A stretch of 36,342 nt of DNA from Oceanospirillales bacterium (GTDB lineage: Bacteria > Pseudomonadota > Gammaproteobacteria > Pseudomonadales > Balneatricaceae). A model generated the notes under the pieces. The model was not told where the DNA came from, did no database searches, and was given only the letters and a program-made list of their open reading frames with translations. Below are positions 1 through 9,292 of the stretch, piece after piece. The position numbers were made by a program, and so were the translations under genes. The stretch spans positions 1 to 36,342 of the forward strand of contig REDB01000120.1 of assembly GCA_007693685.1 (NCBI GenBank), in the 5' to 3' direction. The number at the start of each line of letters is the position of its first letter. The stretch's first letter is position 1.

Positions 1-391
1 CGACGACTTCAGGAACAGGTTCTGGTGTTGGTTCGGGTTCGGGTTCCGGAATAGGCTCTGCGACAGGCTGAGGAATCGGTGCTTGCTCGCGAATCTCTTC
101 ATCTTCAAGTAGTGATTCTTCTGTTACGCTGGGGTCAAGCATCTCCTCACTATCACCGCTACCGAGCTGATTTTCTTGTGCAAAGAAATCTGCATCATCT
201 GGCGCTTCTTCAGTCGGCTGATAAGCCAGTGTAATATCCAGTGTATGTTGAGGCTTGACGCTTTTGGGTAGGTTAAAACTGATCGCCAAAATCAAAAAAC
301 CGTGCAGTGCAAAGGCCAAAAATAGATTAAGGCCGAAGCGATCTGCTGCGGTTTTGTACCATGAATGTTGACGATCAGGGTCTAGGCTCAT
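1..391 (-). CDS. TonB-like energy transducer, N-terminal part (runs off window)
   Basis: This gene is absent from the ORF track because it is cut by the window edge. Reading the minus strand from ATG at 391 gives about 130 residues: a short cytoplasmic start, one hydrophobic segment at roughly residues 20-40, an acidic stretch, then a Pro-Glu repeat (PEPEPEPTPEPVPE). This is the layout of TonB proteins, which carry proton-motive energy from ExbB/ExbD to outer-membrane receptors. The C-terminal TonB domain lies outside the window, so the family call rests on architecture. Its ATG overlaps the gshB stop as ATGA, suggesting translational coupling. In Pseudomonas a tonB gene (tonB3, linked to twitching motility) also follows gshB, which supports the call. 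No exbB/exbD is visible. Confidence 0.75.
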   Translation of the reverse strand, partial: MSLDPDRQHSWYKTAADRFGLNLFLAFALHGFLILAISFNLPKSVKPQHTLDITLAYQPTEEAPDDADFFAQENQLGSGDSEEMLDPSVTEESLLEDEEIREQAPIPQPVAEPIPEPEPEPTPEPVPEVV

Positions 392-1341
392 CGCTTTGCC
401 AGGGTCTCTTCAATCGTATCCATTAACTGCATACCGATATCTAAGCCGAATTGATTATCTAGCTCTCGGATACAAGTTGGACTGGTCACATTGACTTCAG
501 TTAAGTAGTCACCAATCACATCTAAACCAACAAAAAGCAGTCCTTGTTCTCTTAAGCTAGGACCAACTTGTTCGCAGATCCAACGATCTCGATCACTTAG
601 GGGTTGTCCTTCGCCACGTCCGCCTGCAGCTAAATTGCCACGAGTTTCACCCGCCGAGGGAATTCTAGCTAAGGCATAAGGAACAGGTTCGCCGTTAATC
701 ATTAGGATGCGCTTATCACCTAGGCTGATTTCCGGTAAATATTTCTGCACCATACACATTTGAGTGCCGTGTTGGGTCAGGGTTTCAATAACCACGCCTA
801 AATTTAAACCATCTTCTTTGATGCGGAAGATGGAGGTGCCACCCATGCCGTCCAAAGGTTTAAAAATCACATCGCCGTGTTCGGCTTGGAAGGCGCGAAG
901 TTGTTCAGGTTTGCGAGACACAAGAACTGGCGGACAACATTGTGGAAAGTGTGTGGCAAATAGCTTCTCGTTGAAATCTCTAAGTCCTTGAGTGCGGTTA
1001 ACAACCAAGGTGCCCTTAGCTTCGGCTAATGCAAGAATTTGTGTGGAATACAGAAATTCGTTATCGAAAGGTGGGTCTTTGCGCATCAGAATAACATCTA
1101 GATCCGCTAAGGCTTTTTGCTGATATTCACCACGCTCGAACCAGTGCACAGGGTCCATTTGTACCTGTAAAGGCGCCATGCGTCCCATCGCTTCACCCTG
1201 GTTAATACTGAGATCGGATTGCTCCATATACCAGAGTTGCCAGTCTTTACGTTGTGCGGCCCACAGCATGGCTAGACTGGAATCTTTTTTGTAGCTGATG
1301 GCTTCGATGGGGTCCATGACGATGCCGATTTTTATGCTCAT
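388..1341 (-). CDS. gshB: Glutathione synthetase
   Basis: ATP-dependent ligase joining gamma-glutamylcysteine and glycine to make glutathione in the cytoplasm. The 317-residue product matches E. coli GshB in length and along its whole sequence: GIVMDPI at the start, VILMRKDPPFD, the ATP-grasp stretch KPLDGMGGTSIFR, ETRGNLAAGGRGE and the C-terminal EVNVTSPTCIRE. The ORF track begins at a TTG (1347). I prefer the in-frame ATG at 1341, which gives MSIKIGIVMDP and has an AGGA about 7 bases upstream. It follows rsmE by 35 bases and overlaps the tonB-like gene by 4. The rsmE-gshB pairing is conserved in many gammaproteobacteria, including E. coli. Confidence 0.96.
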   Translation of the reverse strand: MSIKIGIVMDPIEAISYKKDSSLAMLWAAQRKDWQLWYMEQSDLSINQGEAMGRMAPLQVQMDPVHWFERGEYQQKALADLDVILMRKDPPFDNEFLYSTQILALAEAKGTLVVNRTQGLRDFNEKLFATHFPQCCPPVLVSRKPEQLRAFQAEHGDVIFKPLDGMGGTSIFRIKEDGLNLGVVIETLTQHGTQMCMVQKYLPEISLGDKRILMINGEPVPYALARIPSAGETRGNLAAGGRGEGQPLSDRDRWICEQVGPSLREQGLLFVGLDVIGDYLTEVNVTSPTCIRELDNQFGLDIGMQLMDTIEETLAKR

Positions 1342-1376
1342 ATTCAATCCTGTGATACTAGGCTGGTTGCCGAAAT

Positions 1377-2105
1377 TTAACGCAAATCACCCCAAAGATA
1401 ATGAAGAACTGCACAAGCAGCAACGGGCGCTGTCTCTGTTCTTAGCACTCTAGGTCCGAGTCTTAAGGGTTTGAAGTCATACTGTAACGCTAAGGCGATC
1501 TCATTATCACTTAAACCGCCTTCAGGTCCGATTAAAAGTGCAACAGATTTAGGTGCTTGATAGGTATCCAGTGCGGCTTCTTCATGTGGGTGAAGTACAA
1601 GCTTTAGCTCTGCATCGCAATCTTTAAGCCAAGCTTCAAGAGATAGCGGAGTTGAAATCTCAGGAGGTATCGCGCGCATAGATTGTTCGCAGGCGCTAAT
1701 AGCTGTTTGTTGCCAATGACGTTGACGCTTGTCTTGACGGTCAGATGTTAGACGCACTTCGCAACGTTCTGTAAACAAGGGGGATACTTTATGGCAGCCC
1801 AGTTCAGTAGCTTTTTGAATGGCATAATCCATTCGTTCACCACGAGAGATGGCTTGCCCTATTTCAATTTTTAGTGAAGATTCACGTTCATTAGCGTCAG
1901 ATTCAATAACACGAATTTGCATCTGACGCTTATCTGCATGAATCACTTCCGCTAAATAATCAAAACCATCCCCGTTGAACAGAATCAGTTTATCCCCTTC
2001 ACGCATTCTTAGAACCTTGCCGGCATGCTGAAAAACTGAGTCAGTCAATGTTAACTCATTGATGCCAGCAAGAGGCTGGTTCTCATAGAAGCGGGGTGTT
2101 CTCAT
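1377..2105 (-). CDS. rsmE: 16S rRNA (uracil-1498-N3)-methyltransferase
   Basis: SPOUT-class methyltransferase that modifies U1498 of 16S rRNA using S-adenosylmethionine. The 242-residue length is typical. An N-terminal PUA-like RNA-binding part (residues about 1-70, with HAGKVLRMREGD) precedes the trefoil-knot SAM-binding part, whose signatures LLIGPEGGLSDNEI and RLGPRVLRTETAP are both present near the C-terminus. The start is an ATG. It lies 33 bases after metK, so the enzyme that makes SAM and an enzyme that uses it are probably co-transcribed, followed by gshB. Confidence 0.95.
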   Translation of the reverse strand: MRTPRFYENQPLAGINELTLTDSVFQHAGKVLRMREGDKLILFNGDGFDYLAEVIHADKRQMQIRVIESDANERESSLKIEIGQAISRGERMDYAIQKATELGCHKVSPLFTERCEVRLTSDRQDKRQRHWQQTAISACEQSMRAIPPEISTPLSLEAWLKDCDAELKLVLHPHEEAALDTYQAPKSVALLIGPEGGLSDNEIALALQYDFKPLRLGPRVLRTETAPVAACAVLHYLWGDLR

Positions 2106-2138
2106 TTACTCAATCACTACCTGTGTGAAACTATTAAT

Positions 2139-3362
2139 CTATGCCAGACCAGCGGCTTTACGAAGCTTGTCTGCTTTGTCAGTTTTTTCCCAAGGGAAGG
2201 CAGTAAAGGTTTCGCTTTGTGTTTTGCCCTTTTGATCAACCCATTCGTAAGTAGTTTCGAAAGGTTCACGACCAAAGTGACCATAGGCTGCTGTTAATTG
2301 ATACATGGGATGCAACAAATCGAGCATCTTAGTGATTGCATAGGGGCGCAGGTCAAACTCTTGTTGTACCAGTTCAATGATTTTAGCGTCACTGATTTTT
2401 GCTGTGCCAAAGGTGTTGATTGATACTGATGTAGGTTCAGCAACGCCGATAGCATAGGAAACTTGAATCTCACAACGATCAGCCAAGCCTGCTGCAACAA
2501 TGTTTTTAGCTACATAGCGACCCGCGTAGGCAGCAGAACGATCAACTTTAGAGGGGTCTTTACCCGAAAACGCACCACCGCCATGACGTGCCATGCCGCC
2601 ATAGGTATCCACAATAATTTTACGACCGGTTAAACCACAGTCACCGACAGGGCCGCCGATGACGAATTTACCAGTTGGATTGATATGGTAACGAGTGTTG
2701 GCGCTGAGCCATTCAGCAGGAATAACGGCTTCGATAATCTCACGCTGCACCATGCGGCGTAGATCTTCTTGACGTATTTCAGGGTCATGTTGTGTTGAAA
2801 GAACCACAGCATCAACACCACAAGCCTTGCCTTGTTCGTCGTAGCGGATGGTCACTTGGCTTTTCGCATCTGGGCGTAACCAAGGAAGCATGCCGCTTTT
2901 GCGCAACTCCGCTTGGCGCTCAACTAGACGATGTGCGTAATGAATCGGTGCTGGCATTAAGGATTCGGTTTCATTGGTGGCGTAACCAAACATTAAGCCT
3001 TGATCACCTGCACCTTGATCTTCAGGGTTGCTACGATCTACACCCTGAGCAATATCAACGCTTTGCTTACCAATTAGGTTGATCACACCGCAGGTCGCTC
3101 CATCGTAGCCTACTTGTGATGAGGTATAACCAATATCATTAATGACATTTCGAACCAAATCTTCAAGATCAACCCATGCAGACGTGGAAATTTCACCGGC
3201 TACAATGGCAACACCGGTTTTCACCAGTGTTTCACAGGCAACGCGGGCATGTTTGTCGCGGGCGATAATGGCATCTAAAACCGCATCAGAGATCTGGTCA
3301 GCAATCTTGTCTGGGTGACCTTCTGAAACAGATTCAGAGGTGAAAAGAGAGTATTCGCTCAT
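2139..3362 (-). CDS. metK: S-adenosylmethionine synthetase
   Basis: Makes SAM from methionine and ATP. Family signatures are clear: [17 protein letters not shown] near residue 16, [12 protein letters not shown], and the glycine-rich [19 protein letters not shown]. At 407 residues it is about 20 longer than E. coli MetK. The extra length lies partly in a C-terminal extension ([16 protein letters not shown]), which is usual in Pseudomonas-type MetK. It is divergent from tkt across 246 bases (3363-3608). I looked there for a SAM riboswitch or MetJ boxes and saw neither. It is the first gene of the metK-rsmE-gshB-tonB run. Confidence 0.97.
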   Translation of the reverse strand: MSEYSLFTSESVSEGHPDKIADQISDAVLDAIIARDKHARVACETLVKTGVAIVAGEISTSAWVDLEDLVRNVINDIGYTSSQVGYDGATCGVINLIGKQSVDIAQGVDRSNPEDQGAGDQGLMFGYATNETESLMPAPIHYAHRLVERQAELRKSGMLPWLRPDAKSQVTIRYDEQGKACGVDAVVLSTQHDPEIRQEDLRRMVQREIIEAVIPAEWLSANTRYHINPTGKFVIGGPVGDCGLTGRKIIVDTYGGMARHGGGAFSGKDPSKVDRSAAYAGRYVAKNIVAAGLADRCEIQVSYAIGVAEPTSVSINTFGTAKISDAKIIELVQQEFDLRPYAITKMLDLLHPMYQLTAAYGHFGREPFETTYEWVDQKGKTQSETFTAFPWEKTDKADKLRKAAGLA

Positions 3363-3608
3363 GTCAGGAAATATCCTATTGTTTCAAAATTAGGCATCAG
3401 TCTGTGAATCATTCAGGCCATTTTAGCGGTTTGGGCCATCATTTTCACAACTGAATTTGGTGTTTAGGGTGAAAATTAAGAGATTTTGCATGAATTTTAC
3501 GCTTTATGTGCATTTGCATTTGAAGCGAGTGGCTATCTGCGAGAAAATCACCACTGAATTTTTTTACGCACGCTACACTAAATCGGGCCACCCCCAGGAG
3601 TTGTTTGA

Positions 3609-5603
3609 ATGTCCTCTCGTCGTGAACTTGCCAATGCTATTCGTGCATTGAGCATGGATGCCGTCCAGAAAGCTAAATCCGGTCATCCCGGAGCGCCAAT
3701 GGGTATGGCGGATATCGCTGAAGTCTTATGGAATGACTTCATGAAGCATAACCCAGCCAATCCATACTGGTATGATCGTGACCGCTTTGTGCTTTCCAAC
3801 GGCCACGGCTCTATGCTGATTTACTCGTTACTTCATCTGACAGGCTACGATGTCAGCATTGAAGATATTAAGAACTTCCGCCAATTGCATAGCAAAACCG
3901 CAGGTCACCCTGAGTATGGTTACTGCCCAGGTGTTGAAACGACTACCGGTCCATTAGGGCAGGGTATTACCAATGCGGTCGGTATGGCAATCGCAGAAAA
4001 AGTGCTAGCTGCGCAGTTTAATCGTGAAGGCCATGAAGTTATTGATCACTTCACGTACACCTTCCTTGGCGACGGTTGCTTGATGGAAGGTATTTCTCAT
4101 GAAGCCTGTTCTCTGGCTGGCACCTTGGGTCTCGGTAAGTTAGTCGCTTTCTGGGATGACAACGGCATCTCTATAGATGGTGAAGTCGAAGGTTGGTTTA
4201 CTGATAATACGCCCGCACGTTTTGAATCTTACGGTTGGCAAGTGATTGCGAATGTCGATGGACACGATGCCGATGCAATTCGTGAAGCGATCGAAAAAGC
4301 GCGTGAAAATACAGATCAACCAACATTGATCTGCTGTAAAACGATTATCGGCTTTGGTTCTCCTAATAAGCAGGGCAAAGAAGATTGCCATGGAGCTCCG
4401 TTAGGTGACGATGAAATTTTATTGGCACGCGAACAACTTCAGTGGCCACACCTGCCTTTCGATGTTCCTGCTGAAATTTATGATGACTGGAATGCCGTTG
4501 AAGCAGGTCAGCATGCCGAAACAGAATGGAATGAGCGTTTGGTTGCCTACAAAAACGCCTATCCAGAGTTGGCAGATGAGTTATTACGCCGTTTAAGTGG
4601 CGAGTTACCAGCTGATTTCACCGCTCAAGTGGATCAATGGATTGCGGATGTGGCGGCCAAAGGCGAAACTATCGCAACCCGTAAAGCTTCTCAAAATGCT
4701 TTGAATGCTTTAGGTCCGATCTTGCCTGAGTTCCTAGGCGGATCAGCGGATCTAGCTGGATCTAACCTGACCATTTGGTCCGGAGCTAAGGGTGTCTCTA
4801 GAGCAGAAGCCGATGGCAACTATTTATACTACGGTGTACGTGAATTTGGCATGAGTGCCATGATGAACGGTATCGCACTTCACGGTGGTTTCATTCCTTA
4901 CGGTGCTACTTTCCTGGTATTTATGGAATATGCACGTAATGCGGTGCGTATGGCTGCGTTAATGAAGCAGCGTGTCATCTTTGTCTATACCCATGATTCT
5001 ATCGGTTTAGGTGAAGATGGACCTACTCACCAACCGATTGAGCAGATTGCTAATCTACGCCATACACCTAATATGGAAACTTGGCGTCCATGTGATGCTG
5101 TTGAGTCAGCCGTTAGCTGGAAGTCTGCAGTAATGCGCACTGATGGTCCAAGTGCGTTGATCTTCTCGCGTCAAAACCTTGCTCATCAATCACGTTCAAA
5201 TGAACAGATTGCTGACATAGAGCGTGGCGGATATGTATTAAAAGCTTGCGAAGGTCAACCAGATCTTATTTTGATAGCAACGGGTTCTGAAGTGGCTTTG
5301 GCCATGGATGCTGCTGCTCAGCTTTCAAGCGAAGGCCGTCAGGTTCAAGTGGTGTCTATGCCATGTACAGAACGTTTCGATAAGCAGGATGCCGCTTACC
5401 GCGAGAGCGTTTTGCCAAAAGCAGTGACCGCACGTATTGCTATTGAAGCCGCTCAAGCAGACTTCTGGTACAAGTATGTTGGACTGGACGGTGCTATTGT
5501 GGGGATGCGTAGCTTTGGTGAGTCTGCTCCAGCAGGTGATCTATTCAAGCACTTTGGCTTTACTGTTGAAAACATTCTCGAAACTGCACGTGGGTTGATC
5601 TAA
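3609..5603 (+). CDS. tkt: Transketolase
   Basis: Thiamine-diphosphate enzyme moving two-carbon units between sugar phosphates in the non-oxidative pentose phosphate pathway. The 664-residue length is standard. Visible signatures are [18 protein letters not shown] at residues 24-41, the ThDP motif beginning GDGCLMEG at residue 154 and running to DDNGISIDG, and [12 protein letters not shown] near residue 468. The start is ATG with CAGGAG 8 bases upstream. It is the first gene of tkt-epd-pgk-fba. The order matches the conserved metK/tkt/epd/pgk/fba neighbourhood of Pseudomonas and, more loosely, E. coli. No convincing promoter was found in the 246-base divergent gap upstream. Confidence 0.97.
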   Translation: MSSRRELANAIRALSMDAVQKAKSGHPGAPMGMADIAEVLWNDFMKHNPANPYWYDRDRFVLSNGHGSMLIYSLLHLTGYDVSIEDIKNFRQLHSKTAGHPEYGYCPGVETTTGPLGQGITNAVGMAIAEKVLAAQFNREGHEVIDHFTYTFLGDGCLMEGISHEACSLAGTLGLGKLVAFWDDNGISIDGEVEGWFTDNTPARFESYGWQVIANVDGHDADAIREAIEKARENTDQPTLICCKTIIGFGSPNKQGKEDCHGAPLGDDEILLAREQLQWPHLPFDVPAEIYDDWNAVEAGQHAETEWNERLVAYKNAYPELADELLRRLSGELPADFTAQVDQWIADVAAKGETIATRKASQNALNALGPILPEFLGGSADLAGSNLTIWSGAKGVSRAEADGNYLYYGVREFGMSAMMNGIALHGGFIPYGATFLVFMEYARNAVRMAALMKQRVIFVYTHDSIGLGEDGPTHQPIEQIANLRHTPNMETWRPCDAVESAVSWKSAVMRTDGPSALIFSRQNLAHQSRSNEQIADIERGGYVLKACEGQPDLILIATGSEVALAMDAAAQLSSEGRQVQVVSMPCTERFDKQDAAYRESVLPKAVTARIAIEAAQADFWYKYVGLDGAIVGMRSFGESAPAGDLFKHFGFTVENILETARGLI

Positions 5604-5613
5604 TCACATTCCT

Positions 5614-6633
5614 ATGAGCTATCGGATTGCAATCAACGGATACGGACGTATTGGTCAGTGCGTTTTGCGTGCGTTATATCAGCGAGACCTGCAGCAAAAG
5701 CTGCAGGTTGTCGCGTTAAATGAATTAGCAGATATTGAAACACTAACTTATTTAACACGCTATGATACAACTCATGGGCGCTTTCCTATGACGGTGAGTC
5801 ACAGCGATCAACATTTGTTGATCAATGACGATGCGATTAAGGTCTTGAGCATTGAAGATCCAGAATTCTTACCCTGGGAAACCTTGGACATTGATCTGGT
5901 TCTCGACTGTTCTGGAAGCTTTTCGGATCGTGCACAGGCGCAAAAACATTTAAACAGTGGAGCAAAACGTTTGCTCTTTTCTAACCCAGCTTCTGCGGAT
6001 ATTGATGCAACGATTATCTTCGGTATCAATCATCAAGCCTTAAACGGGTCACAGCGTATCGTATCGGCAGCCTCTTGTACGACCAATTGCTTGGTGCCCG
6101 TACTAGACCTTTTGGATCGCCATTTTGGTATCCTTAACGGAGTGACGACGACGGTTCATTCTGCGATGAATGACCAGCCCGTTATTGACAGTTATCATCG
6201 AACTGATCTGCGGCTAACGCGCAGCGCACTGCAATCGATTATTCCTGTCGATACTGGGTTAAGTAAGGGAATAGATAGGCTTCTTCCTCATTTGGCTGGG
6301 CGTTTCCAGTGTCTTCATTTACGCGTGCCAACGATTAATGTATCCCTAATGGATATATCGATTAATTTGGCTCGCGAAGTCACTGTTGAAGAAGTAAATA
6401 CCTTATTTGAGCAATCAGCTTTAAACGGGCCACTATTGAATCTGTTGGGCTACACTGAAGAGCCTCACGCTTCAATAGACTTTAACAGTGATAGTCGATC
6501 AGTCATCGTTGATGGTACTCAGACACGTGTATCAGGTGGCCAATTGTTAAAGATGGTCTGCTGGTTTGATAATGAATGGGGCTATGCCAATCGAATGCTT
6601 GATGTGGCTGAACACTGGTTGGCACAAACCTAA
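5614..6633 (+). CDS. epd: D-erythrose-4-phosphate dehydrogenase (GAPDH family)
   Basis: NAD-dependent oxidation of erythrose 4-phosphate to 4-phosphoerythronate, the first step of the DXP-dependent pyridoxal-phosphate route. The 339-residue protein has the Rossmann motif INGYGRIG at residues 6-13 and the catalytic cysteine in SCTTNC (Cys155). It is closer to E. coli Epd than to GapA: it shares [32 protein letters not shown] and [18 protein letters not shown] side activity is possible. It begins 10 bases after the tkt stop with no recognisable Shine-Dalgarno sequence, so reinitiation or coupling with tkt is likely. Confidence 0.9.
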   Translation: MSYRIAINGYGRIGQCVLRALYQRDLQQKLQVVALNELADIETLTYLTRYDTTHGRFPMTVSHSDQHLLINDDAIKVLSIEDPEFLPWETLDIDLVLDCSGSFSDRAQAQKHLNSGAKRLLFSNPASADIDATIIFGINHQALNGSQRIVSAASCTTNCLVPVLDLLDRHFGILNGVTTTVHSAMNDQPVIDSYHRTDLRLTRSALQSIIPVDTGLSKGIDRLLPHLAGRFQCLHLRVPTINVSLMDISINLAREVTVEEVNTLFEQSALNGPLLNLLGYTEEPHASIDFNSDSRSVIVDGTQTRVSGGQLLKMVCWFDNEWGYANRMLDVAEHWLAQT

Positions 6634-6668
6634 CCTTTTTGATTAACTATGAAACAGGGACTCAGAGT

Positions 6669-7838
6669 ATGAGTATTCAGAAAATGACCGATCTAGATCT
6701 AGCTGGAAAGCGAGTGCTTATCCGCGAAGATCTTAATGTACCCGTAAAAGATGGCAAAGTAACATCAGATGCGCGTATTCGTGCTTCGTTACCTACCATT
6801 GAGTTAGCACTGAAATCGGGTGCTAAAGTGATGGTCATGTCACATTTAGGTCGTCCAACGGAAGGAGAGTTTGAAGAGAAGTACTCACTTGCTCCGGTTG
6901 CAGAGCATCTTTCTACACTATTGCAGCGTCCTGTTCCGTTGATTCGTAATTGGTTGAATACTGATTTTGATGTGGCTGAAGGCGATCTTGTTGTACTCGA
7001 AAACGTGCGCTTCAACGCCGGTGAGAAAAAAGATAACGAAGAGTTAGCTAAAAAAATGGCTGCCTTGTGTGATGTCTTTGTCATGGATGCTTTTGGTACT
7101 GCGCATCGTGCACAAGCCTCAACACATGGTGTAGCAAAATTTGCTCCTATTGCTTGTGCAGGCCCTTTATTAGCAAATGAATTAGAAGCGCTTGCCAAAG
7201 CCTTGGATGCACCTGCTAGACCGATGATGGCGATAGTTGGTGGCTCTAAAGTTTCCACCAAATTAGAAGTGTTAAACTCGTTGTCCGATAAGTGTGATCA
7301 ATTGATCGTCGGTGGTGGCATTGCGAATACCTTTTTAGCAGCTGCTGGCAAGCCAGTGGGTAAATCACTGTGCGAGCATGACTTAATTCCAGTAGCAAAA
7401 ACGCTGATGGCTAAGGTGCATATTCCATTGCCGGTAGATGTGGTTGTGGCTAAAACCTTTGCTGAAGATGCTGAAGCGACAGTTAAGTCGGTTGATGATG
7501 TTGCTGAAGATGACATGATTCTCGATATTGGACCTAAATCAGCACAGAGTTTGGCAGAACTGTTAAAAGCTGCGGGAACCATTATTTGGAATGGTCCTGT
7601 GGGTGTGTTCGAATTTGACCAGTTTGGAGAGGGTACTCGAACCATTTCAATGGCCATTGCTGAAAGCCAAGGATTTTCGATTGCCGGCGGTGGTGACACT
7701 CTCGCTGCAGTTGATAAATATGAGATTGCCGATCAGGTTTCCTATATCTCCACTGGAGGCGGTGCCTTCCTAGAGTTTGTCGAAGGGAAAGTTTTACCGG
7801 CAGTTGCCGTTTTGGAACAACGCGCTGCAAAGCAGTGA
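6669..7838 (+). CDS. pgk: Phosphoglycerate kinase
   Basis: Reversible phosphate transfer between 1,3-bisphosphoglycerate and ADP in glycolysis/gluconeogenesis. I place the start at ATG 6669 rather than the track start at 6639, because [25 protein letters not shown] aligns with the E. coli N-terminus and the upstream ten residues have no counterpart. This gives 389 residues, near the usual 387. Signatures are [55 protein letters not shown] and GGGDTLAA. It sits 35 bases after epd and 31 before fba in the same operon. Confidence 0.97.
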   Translation: MSIQKMTDLDLAGKRVLIREDLNVPVKDGKVTSDARIRASLPTIELALKSGAKVMVMSHLGRPTEGEFEEKYSLAPVAEHLSTLLQRPVPLIRNWLNTDFDVAEGDLVVLENVRFNAGEKKDNEELAKKMAALCDVFVMDAFGTAHRAQASTHGVAKFAPIACAGPLLANELEALAKALDAPARPMMAIVGGSKVSTKLEVLNSLSDKCDQLIVGGGIANTFLAAAGKPVGKSLCEHDLIPVAKTLMAKVHIPLPVDVVVAKTFAEDAEATVKSVDDVAEDDMILDIGPKSAQSLAELLKAAGTIIWNGPVGVFEFDQFGEGTRTISMAIAESQGFSIAGGGDTLAAVDKYEIADQVSYISTGGGAFLEFVEGKVLPAVAVLEQRAAKQ

Positions 7839-7869
7839 TCAACACTAAAATTTAGAGAGGTTTATTCTC

Positions 7870-8934
7870 ATGGCACTTATTTCTATGCGTCAGTTGCTCG
7901 ATCATGCTGCTGAGCGGGGATATGGAATTCCTGCGTTTAACGTAAACAATTTAGAACAGATGCGCGCCATCATGGAAGCGGCTGACAAAACGAACTCTCC
8001 TGTTATTGTTCAAGCATCGGCGGGTGCACGTAAATATGCAGGTTCTAACTTTTTGCGCCATATGATACTGGCTGCCATTGAAGAGTTTCCGCATATTCCG
8101 ATCTGTATGCACCAAGATCATGGTACTAGTCCTGCAGTCTGCCAGCGTTCAATTGCGATGGGCTTCTCATCCGTGATGATGGATGGCTCTTTAGGCACAG
8201 ATGGTAAAACACCTACTTCTTATGAATACAACGTTGATGTGACTCGTCGTACAGTTGAAATGGCGCATGCGTGTGGGGTTTCTGTTGAAGGTGAGCTAGG
8301 GTGTCTAGGCTCCCTTGAAACTGGTATGGCAGGCGAAGAAGATGGTATCGGTGCTGAAGGTATTCTATCGCACGATCAGATGCTAACAGATCCAGAAGAA
8401 GCTGCTGACTTTGTGCGCAAGACAGGTGTCGATGCATTAGCGATTGCCATAGGTACCAGTCATGGTGCTTATAAGTTCACTCGTCCACCTACTGGCGATA
8501 CCTTAGCGATTCAGCGTATTAAAGAGATTCATGCGCGTATTCCTGACACGCATTTAGTCATGCACGGTTCATCATCCGTACCTCAGGATTGGCTAGCGAT
8601 CATTAACGAATATGGTGGTGAAATTCCTGAAACCTACGGTGTGCCGGTAGAAGAGATCGTTCAAGGAATTAAGCACGGTGTGCGTAAGGTCAATATTGAT
8701 ACCGATCTTCGCCTTGCCTCTACAGGAGCCATCCGTCGTTTCTTGGCGCACAACAAATCTGAGTTTGATCCACGCAAGTACTTAAAAGAAACCATGACAG
8801 CGATGCGCGATATTTGTATCGATCGTTATGAAGCTTTTGGTACCGCAGGTAATGCAAGTCTGATTACGCCTGTCTCACTAGAGAATATGGCTGAACGTTA
8901 TGAAAAAGGTGAGTTAGACGTAAAAATTAATTGA
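7870..8934 (+). CDS. fba: Class II fructose-1,6-bisphosphate aldolase
   Basis: Zinc-dependent aldolase interconverting fructose 1,6-bisphosphate with dihydroxyacetone phosphate and glyceraldehyde 3-phosphate. The 354-residue protein starts [15 protein letters not shown] and carries HQDHG (catalytic Asp and first zinc His), GTSHGAYKF and HGSSSV (zinc-ligand regions). These place it in the longer class IIB group also called the Calvin-cycle subtype. That label is a family name: no RuBisCO or phosphoribulokinase is in the window, so a gluconeogenic/glycolytic role is more likely. The start has GAGAGG about 10 bases upstream. It is the last gene of the operon, followed 18 bases on by a terminator-like hairpin. 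Confidence 0.96.
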   Translation: MALISMRQLLDHAAERGYGIPAFNVNNLEQMRAIMEAADKTNSPVIVQASAGARKYAGSNFLRHMILAAIEEFPHIPICMHQDHGTSPAVCQRSIAMGFSSVMMDGSLGTDGKTPTSYEYNVDVTRRTVEMAHACGVSVEGELGCLGSLETGMAGEEDGIGAEGILSHDQMLTDPEEAADFVRKTGVDALAIAIGTSHGAYKFTRPPTGDTLAIQRIKEIHARIPDTHLVMHGSSSVPQDWLAIINEYGGEIPETYGVPVEEIVQGIKHGVRKVNIDTDLRLASTGAIRRFLAHNKSEFDPRKYLKETMTAMRDICIDRYEAFGTAGNASLITPVSLENMAERYEKGELDVKIN

Positions 8935-8952
8935 TCTTTTTCTGTTTAATTT

Positions 8953-8985
8953 CAGGTGGAGCCATGCTTCACCTGTCTCTTTTAT
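8953..8985 (+). terminator. Probable terminator of the tkt-fba operon
   Basis: CAGGTG pairs with CACCTG around an 11-base loop, followed directly by TCTCTTTTAT. The stem is short (6 bp) but the position just past the fba stop and the T-rich tail fit a Rho-independent terminator. Confidence 0.6.
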
Positions 8986-9086
8986 ACCTTATTCCTCCTA
9001 AGTTCCTCTCATTTTTCTAAACAACTGTTTGTTTTAAAAATAAAATTCTCTTGGCTTGCACTTAAGTAGCACATGGAACATTTTTT

Positions 9087-9103
9087 TGTGTATTTTTGGT
9101 GCG
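9087..9103 (+). promoter_or_regulatory. Possible NtrC-type activator site (half site)
   Basis: TGTGTATTTTTGGTGCG has a full right half (TGGTGC) of the NtrC consensus TGCACCAAAATGGTGCA and a poor left half. Its centre lies about 130 bases upstream of the transcription start predicted from the sigma-54 element, a normal distance for an enhancer-binding protein. Weak on its own. Confidence 0.35.
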
Positions 9104-9197
9104 TTATGGGCTACCTTAGTTTTAGGCTTAAAGTCTGTTAATAAGTAGAAGCGCGTTAAACGCTCGGTTTTTCGAAAAATTCCAGTAATCCTTATTG

Positions 9198-9214
9198 CTG
9201 GCTCGAAAATTGCA
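9198..9214 (+). promoter_or_regulatory. Sigma-54 (RpoN) promoter for aapJQMP
   Basis: CTGGCTCGAAAATTGCA fits the -24/-12 consensus TGGCACG-N4-TTGCW with one mismatch in the defined positions (T for A). The invariant GG (9200-9201) and GC (9212-9213) are exactly ten bases apart. The predicted start of transcription is near 9225, 68 bases before the aapJ ATG. Sigma-54 control of amino-acid importers under nitrogen limitation is well known in related bacteria. Confidence 0.75.
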
Positions 9215-9292
9215 ATATCTCCCGTGCGTTTATGCGCAACTACTTGTTAAAGGTTGCGTAAAACAATAAACAACATTCATGGGAGAAACTAC

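Larger units (their letters stand above)
8986..9292. other. AT-rich regulatory region upstream of aapJ, no gene
   Basis: About 300 bases with no credible ORF. It contains GCAC/GTGC-type half sites at 9056-9071 and 9087-9103, a 12-base AT-flanked palindrome TTTTTCGAAAAA at 9168-9179, and a sigma-54-type promoter at 9198-9214. The transcript leader from that promoter to the aapJ ATG would be about 68 bases. The size and content suggest activator-dependent control of the aap operon. Confidence 0.6.

Noticed and set aside
1-60. Tandem GGTTCG/GGTTCC-type repeat at the window start
   Set aside because: It is the coding sequence for the Pro-Glu repeat of the TonB-like protein, not a separate repeat element or CRISPR.
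3363-3608. Possible SAM riboswitch or MetJ operator upstream of metK
   Set aside because: No AGACGTCT-like tandem boxes and no convincing multi-helix riboswitch pattern could be recognised in these 246 bases.
6677-7845. Long minus-strand ORFs (194, 133 and 87 residues) opposite pgk
   Set aside because: They mirror a full, well-conserved pgk, have no ribosome sites and read as low-complexity Ser/Ala shadows.
7870-8934. Reading the Calvin-type aldolase plus tkt and pgk as a carbon-fixation cluster
   Set aside because: No RuBisCO, phosphoribulokinase or cbbR is present; the order is the ordinary tkt-epd-pgk-fba operon of heterotrophic gammaproteobacteria.
9052-9071. TTGGCTTGCACTTAAGTAGC as a second sigma-54 promoter before aapJ
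   Set aside because: GG and GC are not ten bases apart, so the spacing required for sigma-54 is not met; kept only as possible activator half sites.
9147-9172. GCGTTAAACGC followed by a T-run as a terminator upstream of aapJ
   Set aside because: The stem would have a one-base loop and cannot form a normal hairpin; nothing is transcribed into it from the left after the fba terminator.
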